Origin: Cyprinodon diabolis
Taxonomy: Eukaryota; Chordata; Actinopteri; Cyprinodontiformes; Cyprinodontidae
Direction: 5' to 3'
Length of the DNA stretch: 64,000 nucleotides
Assembly: GCA_030533445.1 (NCBI GenBank)
Contig: JARPUW010000305.1
Span: forward strand, 58,854 to 122,853
Under the pieces are notes generated by a model, which searched no databases, was not told the DNA's origin, and saw only the letters and a program-made list of their open reading frames with translations. The position numbers and the translations under genes were made by a program. This document shows, one piece after another, positions 48,089 through 61,137 of this stretch (the first letter of the stretch is position 1; every line of letters begins with the position of its first letter).

Positions 48089-51000
48089 TCTTAGTGTGAG
48101 GCGGCCATTTTTTTAAGATCAAACATCTTATTCTCGCCCTCACGGCCACATATTTGGAGCTACAGTCACCATTTTTGGTCAGTTTGTAGACTGAAACCTC
48201 TGGACTCACACAATGTCTTCGGAATTACGGTAGGATTAATACTTTTCCTTAAAAACCCTCCAGACCAACCTAAAGACGATGATTTTCAGCCTTTCTCCAT
48301 TCTTTTTGAGCTGAAGATGGGAGAGAAACGAATCAGACTATGTGTTTTCAAGTCGTCATAAATATTGTTCTGAATGACACACATACACCAAAGTTGGTAT
48401 ACTTGGAGTCGAAGGATTGCTGATGCTCATGGTGAAAATGTTTTTTGAATAACTCATACGGTTTTTGATCAGTAGTCGTTTGTTTTCGTTGCCGTTCTTC
48501 CCATACAAAAAAGCCTGGGAAGAAGAAACCAATAGTGAGTGCAGCTGTTGTCTGTGTCAGTGAGAGGCTCGTTAAGCGTTGTCAAGGTTACCAAGCTTCA
48601 AACAGATTTTACCTCTGCTGTTTTAAACAGCACATATTAATCTAATGGAGGGTGAAAGCACTGATTTAACATTGGGAAATGGATACTATATGACTGCCGT
48701 CCATTACACTTCCCTTGCCACTCAGCACTGATAGACTTTCAAAATAAGACTCCAGGGACCCTTCAAAATAAAAGCCTCTATATTTTTTACATATATTTAT
48801 TGCCCTATATGGCTCAACATTATGACCCAAACTCAACCCCATTTTAGAGAATAGACTCTAGGAGACTGTTTAAAACACACCCTATGGCAAATTTCAAAAT
48901 AAAAGCCTCCCATTTCCGCTTCATCTACTGCCCTAATAAAATGGAAAAAGAGTGATTTAACGATTGGAAAGTCATCAACTATCATTGATGGGTCTGAACA
49001 TTTTCTCTAAACACAACTCTGTTGGACTTTCAAAATAAGACTCCAGGGACCCTACAAAATAAAAGCCTCTAGATTATACTAATGCATTAATTGATGCAAA
49101 TGGCTCAACATTATGACCCAAACTCTTCCAGGTTGTTTTTATTAGACTCTGGTGACCTTTTCAAAACACACCCCAGAGCAAATTTCACAATAAAAGTATC
49201 CCATTTACTCTGTAATACAGGAACTATTCACCTAATAACATGGAAAACCAGTGATTTAACATTTGGAAATGGATTCTATATCACTGCTGGGCATGACCCA
49301 TCTATAGATGCACTTCCATGATAGACTTTCAAAATAAGACTACAGGGACTCTACAAAATAAAAGCCTCTTCCTTATACACACTCATACATTCTGGCATAT
49401 TGCTTATAGCCATTTGTAATTTCATCACTGCAATGGCTCTTAGAAGGCGGGCGGAGCCCGCCATTGGTGATTTCATCACTGCAATGGCTGTTAGGAGGCG
49501 GGCGGAGCCCGCCAATGGTGATTTTTTTCATCACTGCAATGGCTCCTAGCAGGCGGGCGGAGCCCGCCATTGGTGATTTCATCACTGCAATGGCTGTTAG
49601 GAGGCGGGCGGAGCCCGCCAATGGTGATTTTTTTCATCACTGCAATGGCTCCTAGCAGGCGGGCGGAGCCCGCCATTGGTGATTTCATCACTGCAATGGC
49701 TCTTAGCAGGCGGGCAATGCCCGCCATTGGGGATTTTTTTCATCGCTGCAATGGCTCCTAGCAGGCGGGCGGAGCCCACCAACTGAGCTTTACCCACTGC
49801 GGTTCAATATGGACAACCCATATTACCCTTGTGCATCATACGCTGTGCACGTCTATTACCCAGATTTCAGCACAGGTGGCACACAGCTCTCTTTGCCCAT
49901 GACCTAGCCCTCTTTCCTTCCCTCAGCAGCCCTCAAAGGCATAAGCAGTTGGTCTGGGGAGCCCCGACATCACTTGCCAGGGCCGTATTGGCCCGGTTCC
50001 CCAGACGGGCAGTAGGTGGCCCCCCTCAAAATTTCTTTAGAAATTTTCTAGTTATTATAATTCTCCCGTATACCCAAAACTTCGGCGCGTAACTAGTCCC
50101 GCACGGTTTGGCGGATCGGGCCCAAAGTTGGCACACGCGTCGGGACCAATGGGGTGATGTGTGCTTGTATAAAACTTTCTCATTAGTCCGAAGGTTTGCG
50201 AATTATTAGCGAAAACGTCGCAAAAAAATCCCATAGGAAATGAATGGGGAGAGGAAAAAAAAAGCGTAAAAAACAGCACTTCACTGTGTCGGCATACATT
50301 CACCTAGAAAAACAGTTTGAAGCTCAGTTTGTAGATAAATCCTTCGTCTATTTAAAACTGAAGACGGTATGTTGATAATTGCTACGGTTTTTGTATAATC
50401 AGACCTCAAGCGCCACAAAGTTTTAGCAAAATCCAGCCTGCTAGAGTGGAGCAACTGAAAAGCTAGAGTGTGAGGCAGGCGTTTTTTAAACACAAAAAAA
50501 CATTTTAAACTCGCCCTCACGGCCACATATTTATAGCTAGAGTCACCATTTTTGGTCAGTTTGTAGACTGAAATCTCTGGACCCACACAATATCTTCGGA
50601 ATTACGGTAGGATTAATACTTTTCCTTAAAAACCCTCCAGACCGACCTAAAGTCGATGAAAATCAGAGCCGTTTTTCATTGGTTTTGGAGCAGAAGAGGG
50701 GAGAAAAACGAATCAGACTATGTGTTTTAAACTCGTCATAAATATTTTTCTGAATGACACACATACACCAAAGTTGGCATAGTTGGAGTCGAAGGATGAC
50801 TGACGCTCACGGTGAAAAAATTTTTTGAATAACTCATACGGTTTTTGCTCAGCAGTCGTTTGTTCGGAGGACATTTTAAGCACCTGAAAGCTGAGTGACA
50901 GTGACCTGCTGCAGCTAGCTCAATTAGAAGCTTAGGTGTGATGAAACGTTTTTTCTTTTTCTTTCTCTTCCCATTCAGTTTGTAGATGACCTACAGCCAT

Positions 51001-51391
51001 GAAAGTTACTCCAATTGAAGACAAGATATAGCTGTCGCTTAGATAAAAAGAATTTTTCAGATACCTTTTACGGTTTTTACTCAGCAGTCGTTTGTTCGGA
51101 GGGGTGCTTTAGCAGCTAAAAGGTGAGTGAGAGTGAGGTCCTGCAGTTCAAACAAAGGGAGGAGCAGGTGGGCCAACCATTTTGTTTGTGCTTCGTTTTG
51201 GGTTGTGAAAGACCTACAGACATGAAGGTTACCCCAGTCTGAGACAAAGGATAGATGTTGCTTTCACTGAAAGAATTTTTCAGATATCTTTTACGGTTTT
51301 TGCTCAGCAGTCGTTTGTTCGGAGGGTAAGCACCTGGAAGCTAGCTGACAGTTAGCTTCTGCAGCAGCCTGCTAGAGTGCAGCTGCTGAAA
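48089..51391. repeat. Unit 16, divergent type I/II hybrid, 7 hairpins
   Basis: Length 3303 bp. Module A is type I. The C modules carry about a dozen private changes between 48650 and 49220 (for example CCGTCCATTACA, CCCTTCAAAA, CTATGGCAAA, TAAAATGG, GATGGGTC). The hairpin block is type I but expanded. D mixes GACCTAGCCC (type I) with CTTGTGCATC and GGCCCGG (type II). The second half is ordinary. Confidence 0.96.
49446..49779. repeat. Expanded GC-hairpin block, 7 hairpins (unit 16)
   Basis: Hairpins start at 49446, 49497, 49552, 49603, 49658, 49709 and 49763. A 106-bp dimer (51 + 55 bp, marked by GGCTGTTAGGAGG and GGCTCCTAGCAGG) is tandemly repeated: 49497/49552 and 49603/49658. The sixth hairpin has the loop AAT with an intact stem. 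The dimer duplication is private to this unit. Confidence 0.95.
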
Positions 51392-52748
51392 TCTTAGTGT
51401 GAGGCGGCCATTTTTTTAAGATCAAACATCTTATTCTCGCCCTCACGGCCACATATTTGGAGCTACAGTCACCATTTTTGGTCAGTTTGTAGACTGAAAC
51501 CTCTGGACTCACACAATGTCTTCGGAATTACGGTAGGATTAATACTTTTCCTTAAAAACCCTCCAGACCAACCTAAAGTCGATGAGAGTTTCAGCCTTTC
51601 TCTATTCTTTTTGAGCTGAAGATGGGAGAGAAACGAATCAGACTATGTGTTTTCAACTCGTCATAAATATTTTTCTGAATGACACACATACACCAAAGTT
51701 GGTATAGTTGGAGTCGAAGGATTGCTGATGCTCATGGTGAAAATGTTTTTTGAATAACTCATACGGTTTTTGATCAGTAGTCGTTTGTTCGGTGCCGTTC
51801 TTCCCATACAAAAAAGCCTGGGAAGAAGAAACCAATAGTGAGTGCAGCTGTTGTCTGTGTCAGTGAGAGGCTCGTTAAGCGTTGTCAAGGTTACCAAGCT
51901 TCAAACAGATTTTACCTCTGCTGTTTTAAACAGCACATATTAATCTAATGGAGGGTGAAAGGACTGATTTAACATTGGGAAATGGATACTATATGACTGC
52001 TGTCCATGACACTTCCCTTGCCACTCAGCACTGATAGACTTTCAAAATAAGACTCCAGGGACCCTACAAAATAAAAGCCTCTATATTTTTTACATATGTT
52101 TATTGCCCTATATGGCTCAACATTATGACCCAAACTCAACCCCGTTTTAGAGAATAGACTCTAGGAGACTGTTTAAAACACACCCTATAGCAAATTTCAA
52201 AATAAAAGCCTCCCATTTCCGCTTCATCTACTGCCCTAATAACATGGAAAAAGAGTGATTTAACGATTGGAAAGTAATCAACTATCATTGACGGGTCTGA
52301 ACATTTTCTATAAACACAACTCTGTTGGACTTTCAAAATAAGACTCCAGGGACCCTACAAAATAAAAGCCTCTAGATTATACTAATACATTAATTGATGC
52401 AAATGGCTCAACATTATGACCCAAACTCTTCCAGGTTGTTTTTATTAGACTCTAGTGACCTTTTCAAAACACACCCCAGAGCAAATTTCACAATAAAAGT
52501 CTCCCATTTACTCTGTAATACAGCAACTATTCACCTAATAACATGGAAAACCAGTGATTTAACATTTGGAAATGGATTCTATATCACTGCTGGGCGTGAC
52601 CCATCTTTTGATGCACATTCATGATAGACTTTCAAAATAAGACTACAAGGACTCTACAGAATAAAAGCCTCTTCCTTATACACACTCATACATTCTGGCA
52701 TATTGCTCATTGCCATTGGTGATTTCATCACTGCAATGGCTCTTAGAA

Positions 52749-52843
52749 GGCGGGCGGAGCCCGCCAATGGTAACAGGCGGGCGGAGCCCGCCAAAGGTGA
52801 TTACATCACTGCAATGGCTCTTAGCAGGCGGGCGGAGCCCACC
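52749..52843. repeat. Contracted, chimeric GC-hairpin block (3 hairpins)
   Basis: Hairpins start at 52749, 52776 and 52827. The third starts as type II hairpin 3 but ends GGAGCCCACCAACTG, the mismatched end of the last type I hairpin. It then continues with type II GGGC and a private TTTACGCAC. Two hairpins' worth of DNA are missing. This looks like unequal recombination between a type II and a type I block. Confidence 0.9.
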
Positions 52844-53116
52844 AACTGGGCTTTACGCACTGTGTTTCAATATGGACAACCCATATTACCCTTGTGCATC
52901 ATACGCTGTGCACGTCTATTTCCCAGATTTCAGCACAAGTGGCACACAGCTCTCTTTGCCCATGAACTTGCCCTCTTTCCTTCCCTCAGCAGCCCTCAAA
53001 GGCGTAAGCAGTTGGTCTGGGGAGCCCCGACGTCACTTGCCAGGGCCGTATTGGCCCGGTTCCCAAGACGGGCAGTAGGTGGCCCCCCTCAAAATTTCTT
53101 TAGAAATTTTCTAGTT

Positions 53117-53455
53117 GGGGGGCCACATGCCGAAGGCATGGCCCACCTACTACTATTGCACATATTTATTCCGCGTATTATTATTGGGGGGCCACATGCC
53201 GAAGGCATGGCCCACCTACTACTATTGCACATATTTATTCCGCGTATTATTGGGGGGCCACATGCCGAAGGCATGGCCCACCTACTACTATTGCACATAT
53301 TTATTCCGCGTATTATTATTGGGGGGCCACATGCCGAAGGCATGGCCCACCTACTACTATTGCACATATTTATTCCGCGTATTATTATTGGGGGGCCACA
53401 TGCCGAAGGCATGGCCCACCTACTACTATTGCACATATTTATTCCGCGTATTATT
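53117..53455. repeat. 66-bp hairpin module, 5 copies (unit 17)
   Basis: Copies start at 53117, 53186, 53252, 53321 and 53390; spacings are 69, 66, 69 and 69 bp, each being 66 plus zero or one ATT. The copies look identical apart from ATT number. All spacings are multiples of three, so frames remain open on both strands through the cluster. Confidence 0.98.
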
Positions 53456-54796
53456 ATTATTATAATTCTCCCGTATACCCAAAACTTCGGCGCGTAACTA
53501 GTCCCGCACGGTTTGGCGGATCGGGCCCAAAGTTGGCACACGCGTCGGGACCAATGGGGTGATGTGTGCTTGTATAAAACTTTCTCATTAGTCCGAAGGT
53601 TTGCGAATTATTAGCGAAAACGTCGCAAAAAAATCCCATAGGAAATGAATGGGGAGAGGAAAAAAAAAGCATAAAAAACAGCACTTCACTGTGTCGGCAT
53701 ACATTCACCTAGAAAAACAGTTTGAAGCTCAGTTTGTAGATAAATCCTTCTTCTATTTAAAACTGAAGACGGTATGTTGATAACTGCTATGGTTTTTGTA
53801 TAATCAGACCTCAAGCGCCACAAAGTTTTAGCAAAATCTAGCCTGCTAGAGTGGAGCAACTGAAAAGCTAGAGTGTGAGGCAGGCGTTTTTTAAACACAA
53901 AAAAACATTTTAAACTCGCCCTCACGGCCACATATTTATAGCTAGAGTCACCATTTTTGGTCAGTTTGTAGACTGAAATCTCTGGACCCACACAATATCT
54001 TCGGAATTACGGTAGGATTAATACTTTTCCTTAAAAACCCTCCAGACCGACCTAAAGTCGATGAAAATCAGAGCCGTTTTTCATTGGTTTTGGAGCAGAA
54101 GAGGGGAGAAAAACGAATCAGACTATGTGTTTTAAACTCGTCATAAATATTTTTGTGAATGACACACATACACCAAAGTTGGCATAGTTGGAGTCGAAGG
54201 ATGACTGACGCTCACGGTGAAAAATTTTTTTGAATAACTCATACGGTTTTTGCTCAGCAGTCGTTTGTTCGGAGGACATTTTAAGCACCTGAAAGCTGAG
54301 TGACAGTGACCTGCTGCAGCTAGCTCAATTAGAAGCTTAGGTGTGATGAAACGTTTTTTCTTTTTCTTTCTCTTCCCATTCAGTTTGTAGATGACCTACA
54401 GCCATGAAAGTTACTCCAATTGAAGACAAGATATAGCTGTCGCTTAGATAAAAAGAATTTTTCAGATACCTTTTACGGTTTTTACTCAGCAGTCGTTTGT
54501 TCGGAGGGGTGCTTTAGCAGCTAAAAGGTGAGTGAGAGTGAGGTCCTGCAGTTCAAACAAAGGGAGGAGCAGGTGGGCCAACCATTTTGTTTGTGCTTCG
54601 TTTTGGGTTGTGAAAGACCTACAGACATGAAGGTTACCCCAGTCTGAGACAAAGGATAGATGTTGCTTTCACTGAAAGAATTTTTCAGATATCTTTTACG
54701 GTTTTTGCTCAGCAGTCGTTTGTTCGGAGGGTAAGCACCTGGAAGCTAGCTGACAGTTAGCTTCTGCAGCAGCCTGCTAGAGTGCAGCTGCTGAAA

Positions 54797-57700
54797 TCTT
54801 AGTGTGAGGCGGCCATTTTTTTAAGATCAAACATCTTATTCTCGCCCTCACGGCCACATATTTGGAGCTACAGTCACCATTTTTGGTCAGTTTGTAGACT
54901 GAAACCTCTGGACTCACACAATGTCTTCGGAATTACGGTAGGATTAATACTTTTCCTTAAAAACCCTCCAGACCAACCTAAAGTCGATGAGAGTTTCAGC
55001 CTTTCTCTATTCTTTTTGAGCTGAAGATGGGAGAGAAACGAATCAGACTATGTGTTTTCAACTCGTCATAAATATTTTTCTGAATGACACACATACACCA
55101 AAGTTGGTATAGTTGGAGTCGAAGGATTGCTGATGCTCATGGTGAAAATGTTTTTTGAATAACTCATACGGTTTTTGATCAGTAGTCGTTTGTTCGGTGC
55201 CGTTCTTCCCATACAAAAAAGCCTGGGAAGAAGAAACCAATAGTGAGTGGAGCTGTTGTCTGTGTCAGTGAGAGGCTCCTTAAGCGTTGTCAAGGTTACC
55301 AAGCTTCAAACAGATTTTACCTCTGCTGTTTTAAACAGCACATATTAATCTAATGGAGGGTGAAAGGACTGATTTAACATTGGGAAATGGATACTATATG
55401 ACTGCTGTCCATGACACTTCCCTTGCCACTCAGCACTGATAGACTTTCAAAATAAGACTCCAGGGACCCTACAAAATAAAAGCCTCTATATTTTTTACAT
55501 ATATTTATTGCCCTATATGGCTCAACATTATGACCCAAACTCAACCCCGTTTTAGAGAATAGACTCTAGGAGACTGTTTAAAACACACCCTATAGCAAAT
55601 TTCAAAATAAAAGCCTCCCATTTCCGCTTCATCTACTGCCCTAATAACATGGAAAAAGAGTGATTTAACGATTGGAAAGTAATCAACTATCATTGACGGG
55701 TCTGAACATTTTCTATAAACACAACTCTGTTGGACTTTCAAAATAAGACTCCAGGGACCCTACAAAATAAAAGCCTCTAGATTATACTAATGCATTAATT
55801 GATGCAAATGGCTCAACATTATGACCCAAACTCTTCCAGGTTGTTTTTATTAGACTCTAGTGACCTTTTCAAAACACACCCAGAGCAAATTTCACAATAA
55901 AAGTCTCCCATTTACTCTGTAATACAGCAACTATTCACCTAATAACATGGAAAACCAGTGATTTAACATTTGGAAATGGATTCTATATCACTGCTGGGCG
56001 TGACCCATCTTTTGATGCACATTCATGATAGACTTTCAAAATAAGACTACAAGGACTCTACAGAATAAAAGCCTCTTCCTTATACACACTCATACATTCT
56101 GGCATATTGCTCATTGCCATTGGTGATTTCATCACTGCAATGGCTCTTAGAAGGCGGGCGGAGCCCGCCAATGGTAACAGGCGGGCGGAGCCCGCCAAAG
56201 GTGATTACATCACTGCAATGGCTCTTAGCAGGCGGGCGGAGCCCGCCATTGGTGATTTCATCACTGCAATGGCTCTTAGAAGGCGGGCAGAGCCCGCCAT
56301 TGGTGATTTTTTTCTTCACTGAGATGGCTCCTAGCAGGCGGGCGAAGCCCGCCAACTGGGCTTTACCCACTGTGTTTCAATATGGACAACCCATATTACC
56401 CTTGTGCATCATACGCTGTGCACGTCTATTTCCCAGATGTCAGCACAAGTGGCACACAGCTCTCTTTGCCCATGAACTTGCCCTCTTTCCTTCCCTCAGC
56501 AGCCCTCAAAGGCGTAAGCAGTTGGTCTGGGGAGCCCCGACGTCACTTGCCAGGGCCGTATTGGCTGGTTCCCAAGACGGGCAGTAGGTGGCCCCCCTCA
56601 AAATTTCTTTAGAAATTTTCTAGTTATTATTATAATTCTCCCGTATACCCAAAACTTCGGCGCGTAACTAGTCCCGCACGGTTTGGCGGATCGGGCCCAA
56701 AGTTGGCACACGCGTCGGGACCAATGGGGTGATGTGTGCTTGTATAAAACTTTCTCATTAGTCCGAAGGTTTGCGAATTATTAGCGAAAACGTCGCAAAA
56801 AAATCCCATAGGAAATGAATGGGGAGAGGAAAAAAAAAGCATAAAAAACAGCACTTCACTGTGTCGGCATACATTCACCTAGAAAAACAGTTTGAAGCTC
56901 AGTTTGTAGATAAATCCTTCGTCTATTTAAAACTGAAGACGGTATGTTGATAACTGCTACGGTTTTTGTATAATCAGACCTCAAGCGCCACAAAGTTTTA
57001 GCAAAATCCAGCCTGCTAGAGTGGAGCAACTGAAAAGCTAGAGTGTGAGGCAGGCGTTTTTTAAACACAAAAAAACATTTTAAACTCGCCCTCACGGCCA
57101 CATATTTATAGCTAGAGTCACCATTTTTGGTCAGTTTGTAGACTGAAATCTCTGGACCCACACAATATCTTCGGAATTACGGTAGGATTAATACTTTTCC
57201 TTAAAAACCCTCCAGACCGACCTAAAGTCGATGAAAATCAGAGCCGTTTTTCATTGGTTTTGGAGCAGAAGAGGGGAGAAAAACGAATCAGACTATGTGT
57301 TTTAAACTCGTCATAAATATTTTTCTGAATGACACACATACACCAAAGTTGGCATAGTTGGAGTCGAAGGATGACTGACGCTCACGGTGAAAAAATTTTT
57401 TGAATAACTCATACGGTTTTTGCTCAGCAGTCGTTTGTTCGGAGGACATTTTAAGCACCTGAAAGCTGAGTGACATTGACCTGCTGCAGCTAGCTCAATT
57501 AGAAGCTTAGGTGTGATGAAACGTTTTTTCTTTTTCTTTCTCTTCCCATTCAGTTTGTAGATGATCTACAGCCATGAAAGTTACTCCAATTGAAGACAAG
57601 ATATAGCTGTCGCTTAGATAAAAAGAATTTTTCAGATACCTTTTACGGTTTTTACTCAGCAGTCGTTTGTTCGGAGGGGTGCTTTAGCAGCTAAAAGGTG

Positions 57701-57966
57701 AGTGAGAGTGAGGTCCTGCAGTTAAAAGAAAGGGAGGAGCAGGTGGGCCAACCATTTTGTTTGTGCTTCGTTTTGGGTTGTGAAAGACCTACAGACATGA
57801 AGGTTACCCCAGTCTGAGACAAAGGATAGATGTTGCTTTCACTGAAAGAATTTTTCAGATATCTTTTACGGTTTTTGCTCAGCAGTCGTTTGTTCGGAGG
57901 GTAAGCACCTGGAAGCTAGCTGACAGTTAGCTTCTGCAGCAGCCTGCTAGAGTGCAGCTGCTGAAA
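54797..57966. repeat. Unit 18, type II, no 66-bp module
   Basis: Length 3170 bp. Hairpins at 56153-56353. D has both a broken stem (56574) and a private change GGCTGG for GGCCCGG (about 56564). The module site has two ATT triplets. Ends with GTTAAAAGAAAGG but with AATTGAAG, unlike the other units with that variant apart from unit 2. Confidence 0.97.
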
Positions 57967-60900
57967 TCTTAGTGTGAGGCGGCCATTTTTTTCAGATCAA
58001 ACATCTTATTCTCGCCCTCACGGCCACATATTTGGAGCTACAGTCACCATTTTTGGTCAGTTTGTAGACTGAAACCTCTGGACTCACACAATGTCTTCGG
58101 AATTACGGTAGGATTAATACTTTTCCTTAAAAACCCTCCAGACCAACCTAAAGTCGATGAGAGTTTCAGCCTTTCTCTATTCTTTTTGAGCTGAAGATGG
58201 GAGAGAAACGAATCAGACTATGTGTTTTCACTCGTCATAAATATTTTTCTGAATGACACACATACACCAAAGTTGGTATAGTTGGAGTCGAAGGATTGCT
58301 GATGCTCATGGTGAAAATGTTTTTTGAATAACTCATACGGTTTTTGATCAGTAGTCGTTTGTTCGGTGCCGTTCTTCCCATACAAAAAAGCCTGGGAAGA
58401 AGAAACCAATAGTGAGTGCAGCTGTTGTCTGTGTCAGTGAGAGGCTCGTTAAGCGTTGTCAAGGTTACCAAGCTTCAAACAGATTTTACCTCTGCTGTTT
58501 TAAACAGCACATATTAATCTAATGGAGGGTGAAAGGACTGATTTAACATTGGGAAATGGATACTATATGACTGCTGTACATGACACTTCCCTTGCCACTC
58601 AGCACTGATAGACTTTCAAAATAAGACTCCAGGGACCCTACAAAATAAAAGCCTCTATATTTTTTACATATATTTATTGCCCTATATGGCTCAACATTAT
58701 GACCCAAACTCAACCCCGTTTTAGAGAATAGACTCTAGGAGACTGTTTAAAACACACCCTATAGCAAATTTCAAAATAAAAGCCTCCCATTTCCGCTTCA
58801 TCTACTGCCCTAATAACATGGAAAAAGAGTGATTTAACGATTGGAAAGTAATCAACTATCATTGACGGGTCTGAACATTTTCTATAAACACAACTCTGTT
58901 GGACTTTCAAAATAAGACTCCAGGGACCCTACAAAATAAAAGCCTCTAGATTATAGTAATGCATTAATTGATGCAAATGGCTCAACATTATGACCCAAAC
59001 TCTTCCAGGTTGTTTTTATTAGACTCTAGTGACCTTTTCAAAACACACCCCAGAGCAAATTTCACAATAAAAGTCTACCATTTACTCTGTAATACAGCAA
59101 CTATTCACCTAATAACATGGAAAACCAGTGATTTAACATTTGGAAATGGATTCTATATCACTGCTGGGCGTGACCCATCTTTTGATGCACATTCATGATA
59201 GACTTTCAAAATAAGACTACAAGGACTCTACAGAATAAAAGCCTCTTCCTTATACACACTCATACATTCTGGCATATTGCTCATTGCCATTGGTGATTTC
59301 ATCACTGCAATGGCTCTTAGAAGGCGGGCGGAGCCCGCCAATGGTAACAGGCGGGCGGAGCCCGCCAAAGGTGATTACATCACTGCAATGGCTCTTAGCA
59401 GGCGGGCGGAGCCCGCCATTGGTGATTTCATCACTGCAATGGCTCTTAGAAGGCGGGCAGAGCCCGCCATTGGTGATTTTTTTCTTCACTGAGATGGCTC
59501 CTAGCAGGCGGGCGAAGCCCGCCAACTGGGCTTTACCCACTGTGTTTCAATATGGACAACCCATATTACCCTTGTGCATCATACGCTGTGCACGTCTATT
59601 TCCCAGATTTCAGCACAAGTGGCACACAGGTCTCTTTGCCCATGAACTTGCCCTCTTTCCTTCCCTCAGCAGCCCTCAAAGGCGTAAGCAGTTGGTCTGG
59701 GGAGCCCCGACGTCACTTGCCAGGGCCGTATTGGCCCGGTTCCCCAGACGGGCAGTAGGTGGCCCCCCTCAAAATTTCTTTAGAAATTTTCTAGTTATTA
59801 TTATAATTCTCCCGTATACCCAAAACTTCGGCACGTAACTAGTCCCGCACGGTTTGGCGGATCGGGCCCAAAGTTGGCACACGCGTTGGGACCAATGGGG
59901 TGATGTGTGCTTGTATAAAACTTTCTCATTAGTCCGAAGGTTTGCGAATTATTAGCGAAAACGTCGCAAAAAAATCCCATAGGAAATGAATGGGGAGAGG
60001 AAAAAAAAAGCATTAAAAACAGCACTTCACTGTGTCGGCATACATTCACCTAGAAAAACAGTTTGAAGCTCAGTTTGTAGATAAATCCTTCGTCTATTTA
60101 AAACTGAAGACGGTATGTTGATAACTGCTACGGTTTTTGTATAATCAGACCTCAAGCGCCACAAAGTTTTAGCAAAATCCAGCCTGCTAGAGTGGAGCAA
60201 CTGAAAAGCTAGAGTGTGAGGCAGGCGTTTTTTAAACACAAAAAAACATTTTAAACTCGCCCTCACGGCCACATATTTATAGCTAGAGTCACCATTTTTG
60301 GTCAGTTTGTAGACTGAAATCTCTGGACCCACACAATATCTTCGGAATTACGGTAGGATTAATACTTTTCCTTAAAAACCCTCCAGACCGACCTAAAGTC
60401 GATGAAAATCAGAGCCGTTTTTCATTGGTTTTGGAGCAGAAGAGGGGAGAAAAACGAATCAGACTATGTGTTTTAAACTCGTCATAAATATTTTTCTGAA
60501 TGACACACATACACCAAAGTTGGCATAGTTGGAGTCGAAGGATGACTGACGCTCACGGTGAAAAAATTTTTTGAATAACTCATACGGTTTTTGCTCAGCA
60601 GTCGTTTGTTCGGAGGACATTTTAAGCAGCTGAAAGCTGAGTGACAGTGACCTGCTGCAGCTAGCTCAATTAGAAGCTTAGGTGTGATGAAACGTTTTTT
60701 CTTTTTCTTTCTCTTCCCATTCAGTTTGTAGATGATCTACAGCCATGAAAGTTACTCCAATTGAAGACAAGATATAGCTGTCGCTTAGATAAAAAGAATT
60801 TTTCAGATACCTTTTACGGTTTTTACTCAGCAGTCGTTTGTTCGGAGGGGTGCTTTAGCAGCTAAAAGGTGAGTGAGAGTGAGGTCCTGCAGTTCAAACA

Positions 60901-61137
60901 AAGGGAGGAGCAGGTGGGCCAACCATTTTGTTTGTGCTTCGTTTTGGGTTGTGAAAGACCTACAGACATGAAGGTTACCCCAGTCTGAGACAAAGGATAG
61001 ATGTTGCTTTCACTTAAAGAATTTTTCAGATACCTTTTACGGTTTTTGCTCAGCAGTCGTTTGTTCGGAGGGTAAGCACCTGGAAGCTAGCTGACAGTTA
61101 GCTTCTGCAGCAGCCTGCTAGAGTGCAGCTGCTGAAA
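57967..61137. repeat. Unit 19, type II, no 66-bp module
   Basis: Length 3171 bp. CAGATC form of A. One base is missing in TTTTCACTCGTC at about 58226. Hairpins at 59323-59523. CpG transitions at 59833 and 59887. Two ATT triplets at the module site. CATTAAAAACAG at about 60011 is private; GATGATCTACAG at about 60730 is shared with unit 18. Confidence 0.97.

Larger units (their letters stand above)
51392..54796. repeat. Unit 17, type II, five 66-bp modules, 3 hairpins
   Basis: Length 3405 bp, the longest unit. It combines the shortest hairpin block (52749-52843) with the largest 66-bp cluster. D stem broken at 53065. CpG transition at 53790. ATTTTTGTGAATG at about 54150 is private. Confidence 0.97.
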
